Shown one piece after another: positions 25,535 to 31,834 of a DNA stretch of 45,642 bases; within the stretch, counting starts at the first letter, position 1, and each line of letters opens with the position of its first letter. The stretch lies in IMG/VR virus record IMGVR_UViG_3300023284_001280, positions 1 to 45,642 of that record; one strand, 5' to 3'. The DNA is from a virus. A program made the position numbers and the translations under genes. The notes below the pieces were generated by a model that was not told where the DNA came from, did no database searches, and saw nothing but the letters and a program-made list of their open reading frames with translations.

Positions 25535-25924
25535 ATGAATAACTTTAAACATGAATGGTCACGTGGGCTTGCATTTCCTGATGCCAGGAGCATGGCCGAA
25601 TATTTCTACGCTTGTGGTGCTGGAGATATTCAGCGAAAGCTGGATGAAATAAAGCCCCTTGCTAATTGCAGTAAAAGGGTTCAGCGCGCTGCCATGGAAG
25701 CATCCAATGAAATTCGGAAGGCTCTAGATAAATTATTTAAAGACACTTCACCAGCTACCCCAGATCTGCCGCCGGCCGCAGGTCCGAATGAAACGGTAAT
25801 CGTTTATTCACACGTTTCCAAATGTGCTAATTGTGGTCAAGTGACTAGTGGCCACGATGCACGTTGTCGTCTGTGTGACAAACCAATGGTCAATGGATTC
25901 TGGCAACCTGACGAAGATGAATAG
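25535..25924 (+). CDS. Helical domain + PPAA + zinc ribbon protein
   Basis: 129 residues. A helical N-terminal domain of about 75 residues (SMAEYFYACGAGDIQRKLDE, NEIRKALDKLFKD), then PDLPPAAG, then a C-terminal zinc ribbon (CANC...CRLC, about 99-116). The same N-domain/linker/ribbon layout recurs at 26295, but with a different N-domain, suggesting domain shuffling at the linker. Function unknown. Confidence 0.65.
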   Translation: MNNFKHEWSRGLAFPDARSMAEYFYACGAGDIQRKLDEIKPLANCSKRVQRAAMEASNEIRKALDKLFKDTSPATPDLPPAAGPNETVIVYSHVSKCANCGQVTSGHDARCRLCDKPMVNGFWQPDEDE

Positions 25925-25925
25925 G

Positions 25926-25939
25926 AAGGAAAATCCCCC
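25926..25939 (+). repeat. Start-associated sequence, copy 4
   Basis: AAGGAAAATCCCCC, three bases before the ATG at 25943. Confidence 0.75.
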
Positions 25940-25942
25940 GCC

Positions 25943-26278
25943 ATGAATGAAGAAGAAACTATACGATTCAAAACTCTAGAATTACGAATCGACGAGTTGC
26001 ATTCCTCGGTTCTGTTTCTCAAAGGATTTGCGAGAGGAATCTCGGATCGGATGGATCGACTGGATGCCGGCATGACCATCGAAAATGACTGCGCCTTGGG
26101 CGTTGCCTCGGACCCAGCCGTGAAGCTGCCAGTCACACCCGACGGAGTCGAATATGTGGCGCCTGGCAGAAATGACATTTTGAAAGGTGGTTATTGGTGC
26201 TACGTCTGTGGTACACCTTCCGAATTGGGTGGACGATGTTGTGAAACAATCATGCGAAAAATTGGGCAGAATGGATAA
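25943..26278 (+). CDS. Coiled-coil + zinc-ribbon protein
   Basis: 111 residues: an N-terminal coiled coil (LELRIDELHSSVLFLKGFAR, ISDRMDRLDAG), a middle stretch (VKLPVTPDGVEYVAPGRND), and a C-terminal CYVC...CCE metal site. It shares the start sequence of the series but lacks the CCGCCGGCCG linker, so it shows that start and linker repeats are inherited separately. Function unknown. Confidence 0.6.
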   Translation: MNEEETIRFKTLELRIDELHSSVLFLKGFARGISDRMDRLDAGMTIENDCALGVASDPAVKLPVTPDGVEYVAPGRNDILKGGYWCYVCGTPSELGGRCCETIMRKIGQNG

Positions 26279-26280
26279 GG

Positions 26281-26294
26281 AAGGAAAATCCCCC
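26281..26294 (+). repeat. Start-associated sequence, copy 5
   Basis: AAGGAAAATCCCCC directly abutting the ATG at 26295. Confidence 0.75.
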
Positions 26295-26630
26295 ATGGAT
26301 CCTATAGAAATTTTAAAGGCGTTCGATAGGCTTTCTCAGCAAGTGCTCAAGTTGATCGACGTCGTCAAGGCTCTCGAGAGGCGTGCCCAAGCAAGCGGAC
26401 TTAAATTCGAGGCCCTTCGTCAAAGTATGGAGGCGCTGAATCTTCCGACGATCCCGGATCCCCCGCCGGCCGCGGATCCACCTAGGCCAAACAGTGACTT
26501 TGCTTGTGCTGTTTGTTTTTCCCCTTCAGTGCGTATTTTAGTTGGTAAACGGTGCCCACGATGTGAGAAAGGGATTGTTGTAAAACACAATCTCCCGCCG
26601 ATACCGGACCCCGAGGATCTTCCATATTAG
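26295..26630 (+). CDS. Coiled coil + PPPAA + zinc ribbon protein
   Basis: 111 residues. Start set by start-associated copy 5. Coiled coil at about 1-50 (EILKAFDRLSQQVLKLIDVV), then IPDPPPAADPP, then a zinc ribbon (CAVC...CPRC) and a Pro-rich acidic end (LPPIPDPEDLPY). Last member of the five-gene series. Function unknown. Confidence 0.65.
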   Translation: MDPIEILKAFDRLSQQVLKLIDVVKALERRAQASGLKFEALRQSMEALNLPTIPDPPPAADPPRPNSDFACAVCFSPSVRILVGKRCPRCEKGIVVKHNLPPIPDPEDLPY

Positions 26631-26714
26631 GCAAACTGGTTAACTTAGTGACGTCTACAGGATCCGATATACTGTGGACCAGGGACCGTGGGCGCTGCCT
26701 GGGCATAAACCAAT

Positions 26715-26752
26715 TGGACTAGTTTTCGGGATTTTGTCACCCAATTAGTCCA
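26715..26752. repeat. Inverted repeat TGGACTA / TAGTCCA
   Basis: A 7-bp inverted repeat with a 24-base loop, each arm flanked by CCAATT, in the 141-bp gap between the linker series and the next gene. It might be a weak terminator or a recombination/attachment site; nothing supports one over the other. Confidence 0.3.
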
Positions 26753-26771
26753 GTCATTTTGGAGGGTGGTT

Positions 26772-27005
26772 ATGATTTACCGATGTCCAGTTTGCAACTC
26801 AGAGACAGTAGCCATTGGAGGCAGGACGATCACTTGCCTTTATGGTGATTGTAAAGATGCAGAATGTGTACCTCTGCCACCCGGTGAAGGATCAGACCAC
26901 TCAAAGAGCTGGGATCAACTTTATGAAGGAGACGAACTGAGTGACTACGCTGAATCCATACTTGCGATGGGCGAGGAAGAAGAGGACCATTCAGGAACTA
27001 TCTAG
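26772..27005 (+). CDS. Small acidic zinc-binding protein
   Basis: 77 residues from the ATG at 26772, preceded by a strong GGAGG. CPVC (5-8) and a C-x5-C pair (CLYGDCKDAEC) give a possible metal site, and the C-terminal half is acidic (EEEEDHSGTI). Function unknown. Confidence 0.6.
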   Translation: MIYRCPVCNSETVAIGGRTITCLYGDCKDAECVPLPPGEGSDHSKSWDQLYEGDELSDYAESILAMGEEEEDHSGTI

Positions 27006-27056
27006 GCTGAATTATACAACGGGGGGTTTGCATATATGTAGCGCGAGGGTTTGAAG

Positions 27057-27272
27057 ATGGAACCGATTAAAATTGTGTATGAACACATTGAGCTTTCTTT
27101 AACGGACAAATGTGATCCGGAGCAAGCTCTTGGCCCAAGTATGGTCGAAGCAAAATTGGCTTTTCGAACAGATTCCGACTCACAGGCATTTATTAAATTG
27201 GCTTTGGAGGCACAAGACGTTACCAACTTGATAAATTGGCTGGGAGCTTGGAGCTACGAAAATAACCGATGA
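27057..27272 (+). CDS. Small hypothetical protein
   Basis: 71 residues from the ATG at 27057 (GAGG upstream; the TTG at 27051 is an alternative). Reads as a beta strand pair then helix (AFIKLALEAQDVTNLINWLG). Its stop overlaps the start of the next gene. No family recognised. Confidence 0.5.
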   Translation: MEPIKIVYEHIELSLTDKCDPEQALGPSMVEAKLAFRTDSDSQAFIKLALEAQDVTNLINWLGAWSYENNR

Positions 27273-27370
27273 AACGATTCTGGATCTACTTCTTTTTCGT
27301 GTTCACGGCGGGTATCATTTTCCACGTCGTCGCGTGGGGAGCGATTTGGTGGTTGATTCTTCACTTTTGA
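27269..27370 (+). CDS. 33-residue membrane protein
   Basis: A short frame coupled by ATGA to the preceding gene. After MKRFWIYF it is a single hydrophobic helix rich in Phe, Trp, Val and Ile with no charged residues until the end. Likely an inner-membrane miniprotein. Its first five codons closely match those of the membrane protein at 35528. Confidence 0.5.
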   Translation: MKRFWIYFFFVFTAGIIFHVVAWGAIWWLILHF

Positions 27371-27381
27371 AAGGAAGTCTG

Positions 27382-27627
27382 ATGAGAGAATTGCTAACCG
27401 CGCTGGTAAACAATTATTCCAGCAGAGCGGAAATGGCGGAGTTGCTGTTCGATTTAACCAGTAAAATTACCGAGGAAGAGATTTATCAAGTCGGTTTCAT
27501 TTTGCGAGGTTGGTGTGACGCTTTTCAAGTCATGGACGGACACATATCTGCCCAACGTGTCATGGATCTACGATCCGATTGGGTTCAACACCTGAGAGAG
27601 CCATCGGCTTCGGCCGAAAGTTCCTGA
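27382..27627 (+). CDS. Small helical hypothetical protein
   Basis: 81 residues from the ATG at 27382, with AAGGAAG eight bases upstream. Entirely helical by eye (LLTALVNNYSSRAEMAELLF). It closes the 26.8-27.6 kb run of small genes before a long noncoding stretch. No family recognised. Confidence 0.55.
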   Translation: MRELLTALVNNYSSRAEMAELLFDLTSKITEEEIYQVGFILRGWCDAFQVMDGHISAQRVMDLRSDWVQHLREPSASAESS

Positions 27628-27817
27628 AAATCGAACAGGTAGCCCCGTGCCTATACGCGGAATTGGTGGTGTCCCTTTCGATAATTCTGTGCATAAAATG
27701 CATTCATTTGTGTGTTTTTCTTTATAAGTCCCCAATATCAAAGGGTTTGGGACTATCAGATAAACTGATATACTGCGCGGCACAGGGAGTGTCACGTTCG
27801 TCCAAGGAAGGGCCAGG

Positions 27818-27887
27818 CCGGATCAGAGCTTTACTTGCGCTTTAAGCGCAAGTCGCGTCTGGCATCTCTCTGGTCCGGTCTTTTTTT
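27818..27887 (+). terminator. Strong composite intrinsic terminator
   Basis: Outer stem CCGGATCAGAG / CTCTGGTCCGG (11 bp, one G-U) encloses a second near-perfect palindrome (ACTTGCGCTT-T-AAGCGCAAGT, 27833-27853) and is followed by TCT7. It ends the rightward unit of small genes. Confidence 0.8.
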
Positions 27888-27896
27888 CACATTGCC

Positions 27897-27923
27897 GCAA
27901 AGAACTTTGCGCTTTTGCGCAAA
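27897..27923 (+). promoter_or_regulatory. Overlapping alternative hairpins
   Basis: GCAAAG-AA-CTTTGC (27897-27910) and TTTGCGC-TTTT-GCGCAAA (27906-27923) share bases, so only one can form at a time. They lie between the terminator and the promoter at 27938. A switch-like or operator role is possible. Confidence 0.4.
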
Positions 27924-27937
27924 ATAGAAGGCATGGC

Positions 27938-27966
27938 TTGACAGGGTAAGCACCAACCCGTATCTT
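27938..27966 (+). promoter_or_regulatory. Candidate sigma70-type promoter
   Basis: TTGACA (27938-27943), 17-bp spacer, TATCTT (27961-27966; four of six consensus). It points rightward, about 200 bp before the gene at 28164, just after the strong terminator. It probably drives the 28.2-30.8 kb genes through the integrase. Confidence 0.5.
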
Positions 27967-28163
27967 CCTGCCCTGCTGATCACTGGCGCCCACGGACGCC
28001 ATTCGCCTTTGGAGTCTGATTCGTAATTTCGCCGATCGTAGGCGAATCCCACTGGCCACTCATTTTTGGATCTCCTGGAAGGGACTCCGAAAACGGTCGG
28101 CCGTCGCGTTGTTGTGCTCAGACTCCAACAACCGGCGGCTGACCTATTTTTTGAAGGATAAGT

Positions 28164-28388
28164 ATGGCTACGAAAATCCCATGTTTATTTGTTGATGATG
28201 AATCTGGAGAGCCATGGCAATTGATAGCCAAACTGGATGAGAAGATTTTATGTAAAGCCAATTCAATGGCTTACGTTGAAGTCATTTTGGATGGACTTCG
28301 AGATGCAAAGTCGGGACGAACCTTTTGCCTTCATTTTAAGCGATTGGATATGACACAATCGGAAATCGACGTATTACCTGATTTATAA
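28164..28388 (+). CDS. Small hypothetical protein
   Basis: 74 residues from ATG with GAAGGA upstream. Compact alpha/beta by eye (PCLFVDDESGEPWQLIAKLD). First gene after the promoter at 27938. No family recognised. Confidence 0.55.
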   Translation: MATKIPCLFVDDESGEPWQLIAKLDEKILCKANSMAYVEVILDGLRDAKSGRTFCLHFKRLDMTQSEIDVLPDL

Positions 28389-28402
28389 TTTGGAGGATGG
28401 TT

Positions 28403-28639
28403 ATGGACGAATTTGGCCGCAAAGTTTTAAATTTTTGGATCTGTCCTTCAACAGATAGACGGATAGCAGAATTAAATCTTGAGTGTGGTCATAAGCAGAT
28501 TGCTTTTTTGAAACAAAATACAAATATGGGACCAATTATCCCCGAGGTTTTTCATTGTGATTGGTGCCAGTTTAAAGAGGAATTGAGAGCTGAATTTTGT
28601 TCAGATGGGACCCCGTCAGATAGGGAGCAAGGCAAATGA
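28403..28639 (+). CDS. CGH-type zinc-binding protein
   Basis: 78 residues; the ATG at 28403 is six bases after GGAGG (28392). The pattern LNLECGHKQI...FHCDWCQFK (Cys-Gly-His then CxxC) recurs twice in the gene at 29328, so the two are probably paralogues. Phage proteins with this CGH/CxxC layout are common but have no assigned role; metal binding is likely. Confidence 0.6.
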   Translation: MDEFGRKVLNFWICPSTDRRIAELNLECGHKQIAFLKQNTNMGPIIPEVFHCDWCQFKEELRAEFCSDGTPSDREQGK

Positions 28640-29073
28640 GAGCCCTCACTGTTTCACAACCGTTCGCATCAATGATTGCGGACGGTGAAAAGTGGGTTGA
28701 AAATCGAAAATGGTGTTCATTCCTTCGAGGACCTCTCGCTATCCATGCAGGTAAAGGCACTCAGTATTTATCCAAGAAAGAGCTTTTAGAATATCCATCC
28801 GGTATTCTTGCGGTTGTTAATCTCGTTGAATGTGTTTTTTTAAATAGCATCAGAGATTTGAATCATACGTATGATTTGAACAACACAGGACTGACAATCG
28901 GAGAAATTCTAAAACACAAACATACTGAAGGACCTTGGTGCTGGATCCTTAATGAAGTTTTTAAACTTGATGAACCTATTAAATGCTCGGGTGCGCTAGG
29001 TTTGTGGGATTGGGAAATTCCTGAGAATCTTCGAAAGGGTCTGGAGGTATCTTATGATCGTAGAAAGCTGTGA
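28636..29073 (+). CDS. ASCH-domain protein
   Basis: 145 residues with ATGA-type overlap to the gene before. The opening LTVSQPFASMIADGEKWVEN followed by RKW and RGPLAIHAGK matches ASCH (PUA-like) proteins, which bind RNA or modified nucleic acids; the end LGLWDWE is also usual. In phages these are accessory genes of unclear role, perhaps processing of RNA or nucleotides. Confidence 0.8.
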   Translation: MRALTVSQPFASMIADGEKWVENRKWCSFLRGPLAIHAGKGTQYLSKKELLEYPSGILAVVNLVECVFLNSIRDLNHTYDLNNTGLTIGEILKHKHTEGPWCWILNEVFKLDEPIKCSGALGLWDWEIPENLRKGLEVSYDRRKL

Positions 29074-29338
29074 ACATTTTAAAGAAAATGTGCCGGGCTA
29101 TGATGGCTGGTGTCTCGAATGTATTTCAAACTTGATTAAAAATCACGAGGAACGCAAAACTTTCGATTATGGACAAGTCAATGATCTACAAAAAGAACGC
29201 GATCAGGTCATTCATCACCAGATGGAAATGGTTCAGGAAATCGCTACCAAAAACAAAGTCATCGATATTCTCAAAGAGAATTATCGTAATTTACTAGAGA
29301 GAATTCAAATGGTAAGCGGATCGGCCCGTGTCACGTGA
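29054..29338 (+). CDS. Coiled-coil protein with N-terminal Cys/His
   Basis: 94 residues; the ATG follows GGAGG by six bases and overlaps the ASCH gene by 20 bp. CEHF...WCLEC gives a small metal-site pattern, and from about 30 on it is a coiled coil (NDLQKERDQVIHHQMEMVQE). Function unknown. Confidence 0.55.
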   Translation: MIVESCEHFKENVPGYDGWCLECISNLIKNHEERKTFDYGQVNDLQKERDQVIHHQMEMVQEIATKNKVIDILKENYRNLLERIQMVSGSARVT

Positions 29339-29342
29339 AACG
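29327..29342. promoter_or_regulatory. Degenerate parS-like site
   Basis: Matches TGTTTCACGTGAAACA at 13 of 16 positions including the full TCACGTGAAAC core, and overlaps the GTG start of the next gene. Lies 1.6 kb left of the parS cluster. It may be a weak ParB site that could affect translation-start DNA, or chance. Confidence 0.35.
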
Positions 29343-29753
29343 ATTCGAAAAGTGAAGTCCTATGAGACCCAGCGGGATGCCTCTTGGTTTCATTTGGTCA
29401 AACTGGATTGTGGCCATTGCCTGGGTGTCATCCACGATGGATTGATCGGTTGTAAATTTTTTCATTGCTGCTACTGCGAGTACAAAAAGCAAATTGATGA
29501 ACAACTTTCCAAATCATTTCTTTGGCAACATTGGGATTTCGTTACGCGAACAGTCGTTTCCTACAAGATGCACGCGAAGGTTAAAGATTTTGTGATGATG
29601 GAACTCACCTGTGGCCACCAGGTGGCAAAACGGAAAATGAAAGAATCCGAGATCCCTGAGCGGATGCACTGTGGCTTTTGTGCTTACGATAATTTGTTGA
29701 AAGAAGATCTTGAGAAGACTTCCTGGTTGAGCTGGAAAAAGTATGAAAAATAA
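29328..29753 (+). CDS. Double CGH/CxxC zinc-binding protein
   Basis: 141 residues with GTG start overlapping the previous gene by 11 bases. Two tandem copies of a CGH + CxxC unit: LDCGHCLGVI...HCCYC and LTCGHQVAKR...HCGFC. It is thus a duplicated form of the protein at 28403. Each unit would hold one zinc ion. Function unknown. Confidence 0.6.
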   Translation: MSRETIRKVKSYETQRDASWFHLVKLDCGHCLGVIHDGLIGCKFFHCCYCEYKKQIDEQLSKSFLWQHWDFVTRTVVSYKMHAKVKDFVMMELTCGHQVAKRKMKESEIPERMHCGFCAYDNLLKEDLEKTSWLSWKKYEK

Positions 29754-29764
29754 GAGACCCAAAC

Positions 29765-30838
29765 ATGCCCCTCCCACGCCAAGAAACGTCGGACTGTCTC
29801 TCCCTTTACAGCCCGGATCTTTCCGATCCGACGATTCCCTCAACGACCGACAGCTTAAACGAATTCTTCGAGAACTACGCGATGCCCATTGTCTACCGGC
29901 CGGCGGGAAAGACCCCTGGCTACCTGACGAGCCTAAACTATTGGGCCAGGGCAACAGGGGATCCACCACTTTGTCAGATCGATCAGTTTATGATGGCCAA
30001 ATTTGTCTCCTATCTACGGGAGAGTTGTCCCAGAATCAAATCTTCCAACACCGTTCGAAAGCATTGCCGGCAATTGGCCTCACTCTTAAAATTGGCCGGC
30101 CCATGCTCCGCGTCGAATCCCCAAGGCATTGGGCTCTTATCTCAAATTCCGTTTTTCCCGACCCCCTCGCCCTGTCACAAGCCGCCCGTGGACAATTTCA
30201 CAGTGGCCGAGATCTCGGACATGGTGTCCGCGGCGCGACTCATGGATGGGCCTGCGAGCTGGGTGGGGCAACGATACACCCCGAGGGTGTTCTGGGAATC
30301 GTTGTTGTTACTGGCCTACAACACGGGCCTACGCATCGGTTCCCTGATGGCCATGGAATGGGGCTGGATCAGCTTCGCGCGGCGATCGAGCGGTGCTTGG
30401 GGGACCATCCGGGTTCCCGCTGGAAGTTACAAAGGCGGTGCCGGCCGGGCTTTTCCATTGAACCAGCCAGCCTACGACGTGCTATTGGGATTGCAAACGA
30501 AATGCGATCCGAGTCTCACGGAATTAGTCTTTCCCTGGCTGCGCAATGGGAGGCCCTGTTGGCCCGGCTCAAAGCGTTTGCTGTACATCCATTTCAAGAC
30601 CTTGCTTGGCCTGGCGTCGATCCCTGCCGATCGGTGGTTCGGCTTTCACGGTATTCGCAAATGCTTCGTCTCGGAAATGGCGGCGATCAATCCACTCGCG
30701 GCCCAGCTGGGGGCTGGCCATTCGACCATGAAAACCACCGTCGATCACTACGTGAATCCGGACATCATTTCAGGGGCAGCCAAGCAGCTTCCCCAACCCA
30801 AACGCTCGGATTCGGGCCAATTGTATTTTTCATTTTAG
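29765..30838 (+). CDS. Tyrosine recombinase/integrase
   Basis: 357 residues with the full catalytic set: Arg190 in NTGLRIGSL, Lys223 in SYKGG, His295-x-x-Arg298 in FHGIRK, His319 in LGAGHS and nucleophile Tyr329 in VDHYVNP. The N-terminal 140 residues form the arm/core-binding region (SLNEFFENYAMPIVYRPA). It would integrate and excise the genome, or resolve dimers of a plasmid form. More GC-rich than neighbours. The attachment site was not found; the parS cluster starts 100 bp downstream. Confidence 0.9.
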   Translation: MPLPRQETSDCLSLYSPDLSDPTIPSTTDSLNEFFENYAMPIVYRPAGKTPGYLTSLNYWARATGDPPLCQIDQFMMAKFVSYLRESCPRIKSSNTVRKHCRQLASLLKLAGPCSASNPQGIGLLSQIPFFPTPSPCHKPPVDNFTVAEISDMVSAARLMDGPASWVGQRYTPRVFWESLLLLAYNTGLRIGSLMAMEWGWISFARRSSGAWGTIRVPAGSYKGGAGRAFPLNQPAYDVLLGLQTKCDPSLTELVFPWLRNGRPCWPGSKRLLYIHFKTLLGLASIPADRWFGFHGIRKCFVSEMAAINPLAAQLGAGHSTMKTTVDHYVNPDIISGAAKQLPQPKRSDSGQLYFSF

Positions 30839-30936
30839 CCGACCGCGGTCGTGGGTTCCTTTGTACAAGAGGAAGATCACCCTTTCGAAATGTGTGTTGG
30901 ACCCACGGCCGTTTTTACTTTTACGGATTTTAGGAT

Positions 30937-30952
30937 TGTTTCACGTGAAACA
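30937..30952. promoter_or_regulatory. parS: parS site 1
   Basis: TGTTTCACGTGAAACA, an exact match to the bacterial chromosomal parS consensus bound by Spo0J/ParB. Starts 36 bp before site 2. Confidence 0.92.
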
Positions 30953-30972
30953 GTTGGAAGGAAGTTTTGGAA

Positions 30973-30988
30973 TGTTTCACGTGAAACA
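30973..30988. promoter_or_regulatory. parS: parS site 2
   Basis: Perfect TGTTTCACGTGAAACA. Starts 54 bp before site 3; the 38-bp spacer after it resembles the next spacer (both contain AGTGCTGGCAAA), so sites 2-4 arose as a 54-bp tandem repeat. Confidence 0.92.
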
Positions 30989-31026
30989 GTGAAAAGTGCT
31001 GGCAAAACTTTGATGAGGATTCGGAA

Positions 31027-31042
31027 TGTTTCACGTGAAACA
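31027..31042. promoter_or_regulatory. parS: parS site 3
   Basis: Perfect TGTTTCACGTGAAACA, 54 bp from both neighbours. Confidence 0.92.
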
Positions 31043-31080
31043 GTCTGGAGTGCTGGCAAACTTTTGACCGTGAGGCAAAT

Positions 31081-31096
31081 TGTTTCACGTGAAACA
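31081..31096. promoter_or_regulatory. parS: parS site 4
   Basis: Perfect TGTTTCACGTGAAACA, the last of the cluster. All four starts (30937, 30973, 31027, 31081) are spaced by multiples of 18 bp. The 30839-31202 gap holds no gene apart from this cluster and the inverted repeat at 31128. Confidence 0.92.
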
Positions 31097-31127
31097 ATTA
31101 GAAGGAACCTGATGATTTTGATTAGGT

Positions 31128-31178
31128 AGCGCCGGAATCTCTATGGACTGACTTTCTCAGAGGGACCTGACCGGCGCT
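31128..31178. terminator. Inverted repeat AGCGCCGG / CCGGCGCT
   Basis: An 8-bp perfect stem with a 35-base loop between parS and the next gene, followed by GCCGTTATTTTA. A weak terminator or a structural element of the partition locus. Confidence 0.35.
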
Positions 31179-31202
31179 GCCGTTATTTTAAGGGGAAATC
31201 GA

Positions 31203-31400
31203 ATGCACCAATGCAAAAGCTGTAGAGCTGATATTCTTTGGATTCCGATGCTGTCGGGGAAATCCATGCCTGTTGACGCAAATCTCATCACACTCATTAC
31301 CGCTGATGGTGCCACGGTTAGTGGTTACATGTCACATTTTGCGACCTGTCCAAACGCGGACCAGCACCGAAAGGCTAAGGTGGCTAGTGAATCTGCATGA
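31203..31400 (+). CDS. Small phage zinc-finger protein
   Basis: 65 residues, AAGGGGAAATCG before the ATG. CKSCRADILWIPMLSGKSMP then HFATCPNADQH is a pattern seen in many phage small zinc proteins near replication genes (CxxC ... HxxxC). Likely binds zinc; role unknown. Confidence 0.7.
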   Translation: MHQCKSCRADILWIPMLSGKSMPVDANLITLITADGATVSGYMSHFATCPNADQHRKAKVASESA

Positions 31401-31671
31401 AATCGTTTTAGATTATTTGGAGAAAAACGGATTCGACGGCTTGTCCTCGGATGAATCTGATTGTGCTTGTCACTTAGGTGATTTGATGTATTGCGGCGGA
31501 CCAGGTCCCGATTGTGAACCAGGTTATCGACACGATCCTGTCCGCTGTCAGATCGTGGGATGCGAGATTTGTGACATATTTCCTTGTTCTGATTTCATAA
31601 TTTCGCCTTCGAAAGTGGATCGCAATTGGCCCGTTGAAAGGAAATCATGTCCTTCAAGCCCCCAGGGATGA
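31387..31671 (+). CDS. Conserved phage Cys-rich protein
   Basis: 94 residues; the GTG at 31387 follows AAGG by about six bases and overlaps the previous gene by 14 bases. VLDYLEKNGFDGL...CACHLGDLMYC...CEPGYRH matches a small Cys-rich protein family common in phages (opening L..NGYDGL, then CxC..DL..C and C.PGY). Eleven cysteines suggest metal binding. Function unknown. Confidence 0.65.
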   Translation: MNLHEIVLDYLEKNGFDGLSSDESDCACHLGDLMYCGGPGPDCEPGYRHDPVRCQIVGCEICDIFPCSDFIISPSKVDRNWPVERKSCPSSPQG

Positions 31672-31817
31672 CCGACTCGGAAGCGTCTGAATTGGTCAGC
31701 AGTCTGGATTTAAAAAATCCTGAGATCCCTTATTACCTTTTGACCAAAAAGTGGAATGACATGACCCAGAAGGAAAAGGATTTTTTAATGAATTACGGAT
31801 TGGAACCTAAAACGTAG
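31647..31817 (+). CDS. 56-residue hypothetical protein
   Basis: ATG at 31647 after AAGGAAATC, overlapping the previous stop by 25 bp. Encodes a short helical protein (TDSEASELVSSLDLKNPEIP, then YYLLTKKWNDMTQKEKDFLM). The good ribosome binding site and tight fit in the operon support it. Function unknown. Confidence 0.5.
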   Translation: MSFKPPGMTDSEASELVSSLDLKNPEIPYYLLTKKWNDMTQKEKDFLMNYGLEPKT

Positions 31818-31834
31818 CTGAAAGGATTCAGACT

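Larger units (their letters stand above)
24691..26472 (+). repeat. Shared PPAA linker DNA (CCGCCGGCCG), five copies
   Basis: CCGCCGGCCG occurs at 24691, 24964, 25379, 25769 and 26463, always in the frame that gives PPA(A), and commonly preceded by GATC. It joins unlike N-terminal helices to unlike zinc ribbons. A related PPA-coding word recurs twice in the protease gene near 39940 and 39980. The block may be a simple conserved linker or a joint where cassettes recombine. Confidence 0.7.
27628..28163. other. Structured noncoding stretch of 536 bp
   Basis: No credible gene. It contains a small hairpin TATCAG-ATAAA-CTGATA near 27757, a strong terminator at 27818-27887, two mutually exclusive hairpins at 27897-27923, and a TTGACA promoter at 27938. 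The order terminator, hairpins, promoter separates two transcription units; a regulatory RNA or attachment site could also be here. Confidence 0.6.

Noticed and set aside
26631-28163. tRNA genes in noncoding gaps
   Set aside because: No cloverleaf with an intact GGTTCGA-type T-arm and anticodon stem could be drawn.
29743-30933. A 396-codon open frame overlapping the integrase
   Set aside because: It is in another frame of the GC-rich integrase gene, has no recognisable domain and a low-complexity composition. The 29765 frame carries the full catalytic set.
30851-31129. A 92-codon frame through the parS cluster
   Set aside because: Its repeated VSRET words are just translated parS sites; no ribosome binding site and the region is better explained as a partition locus.
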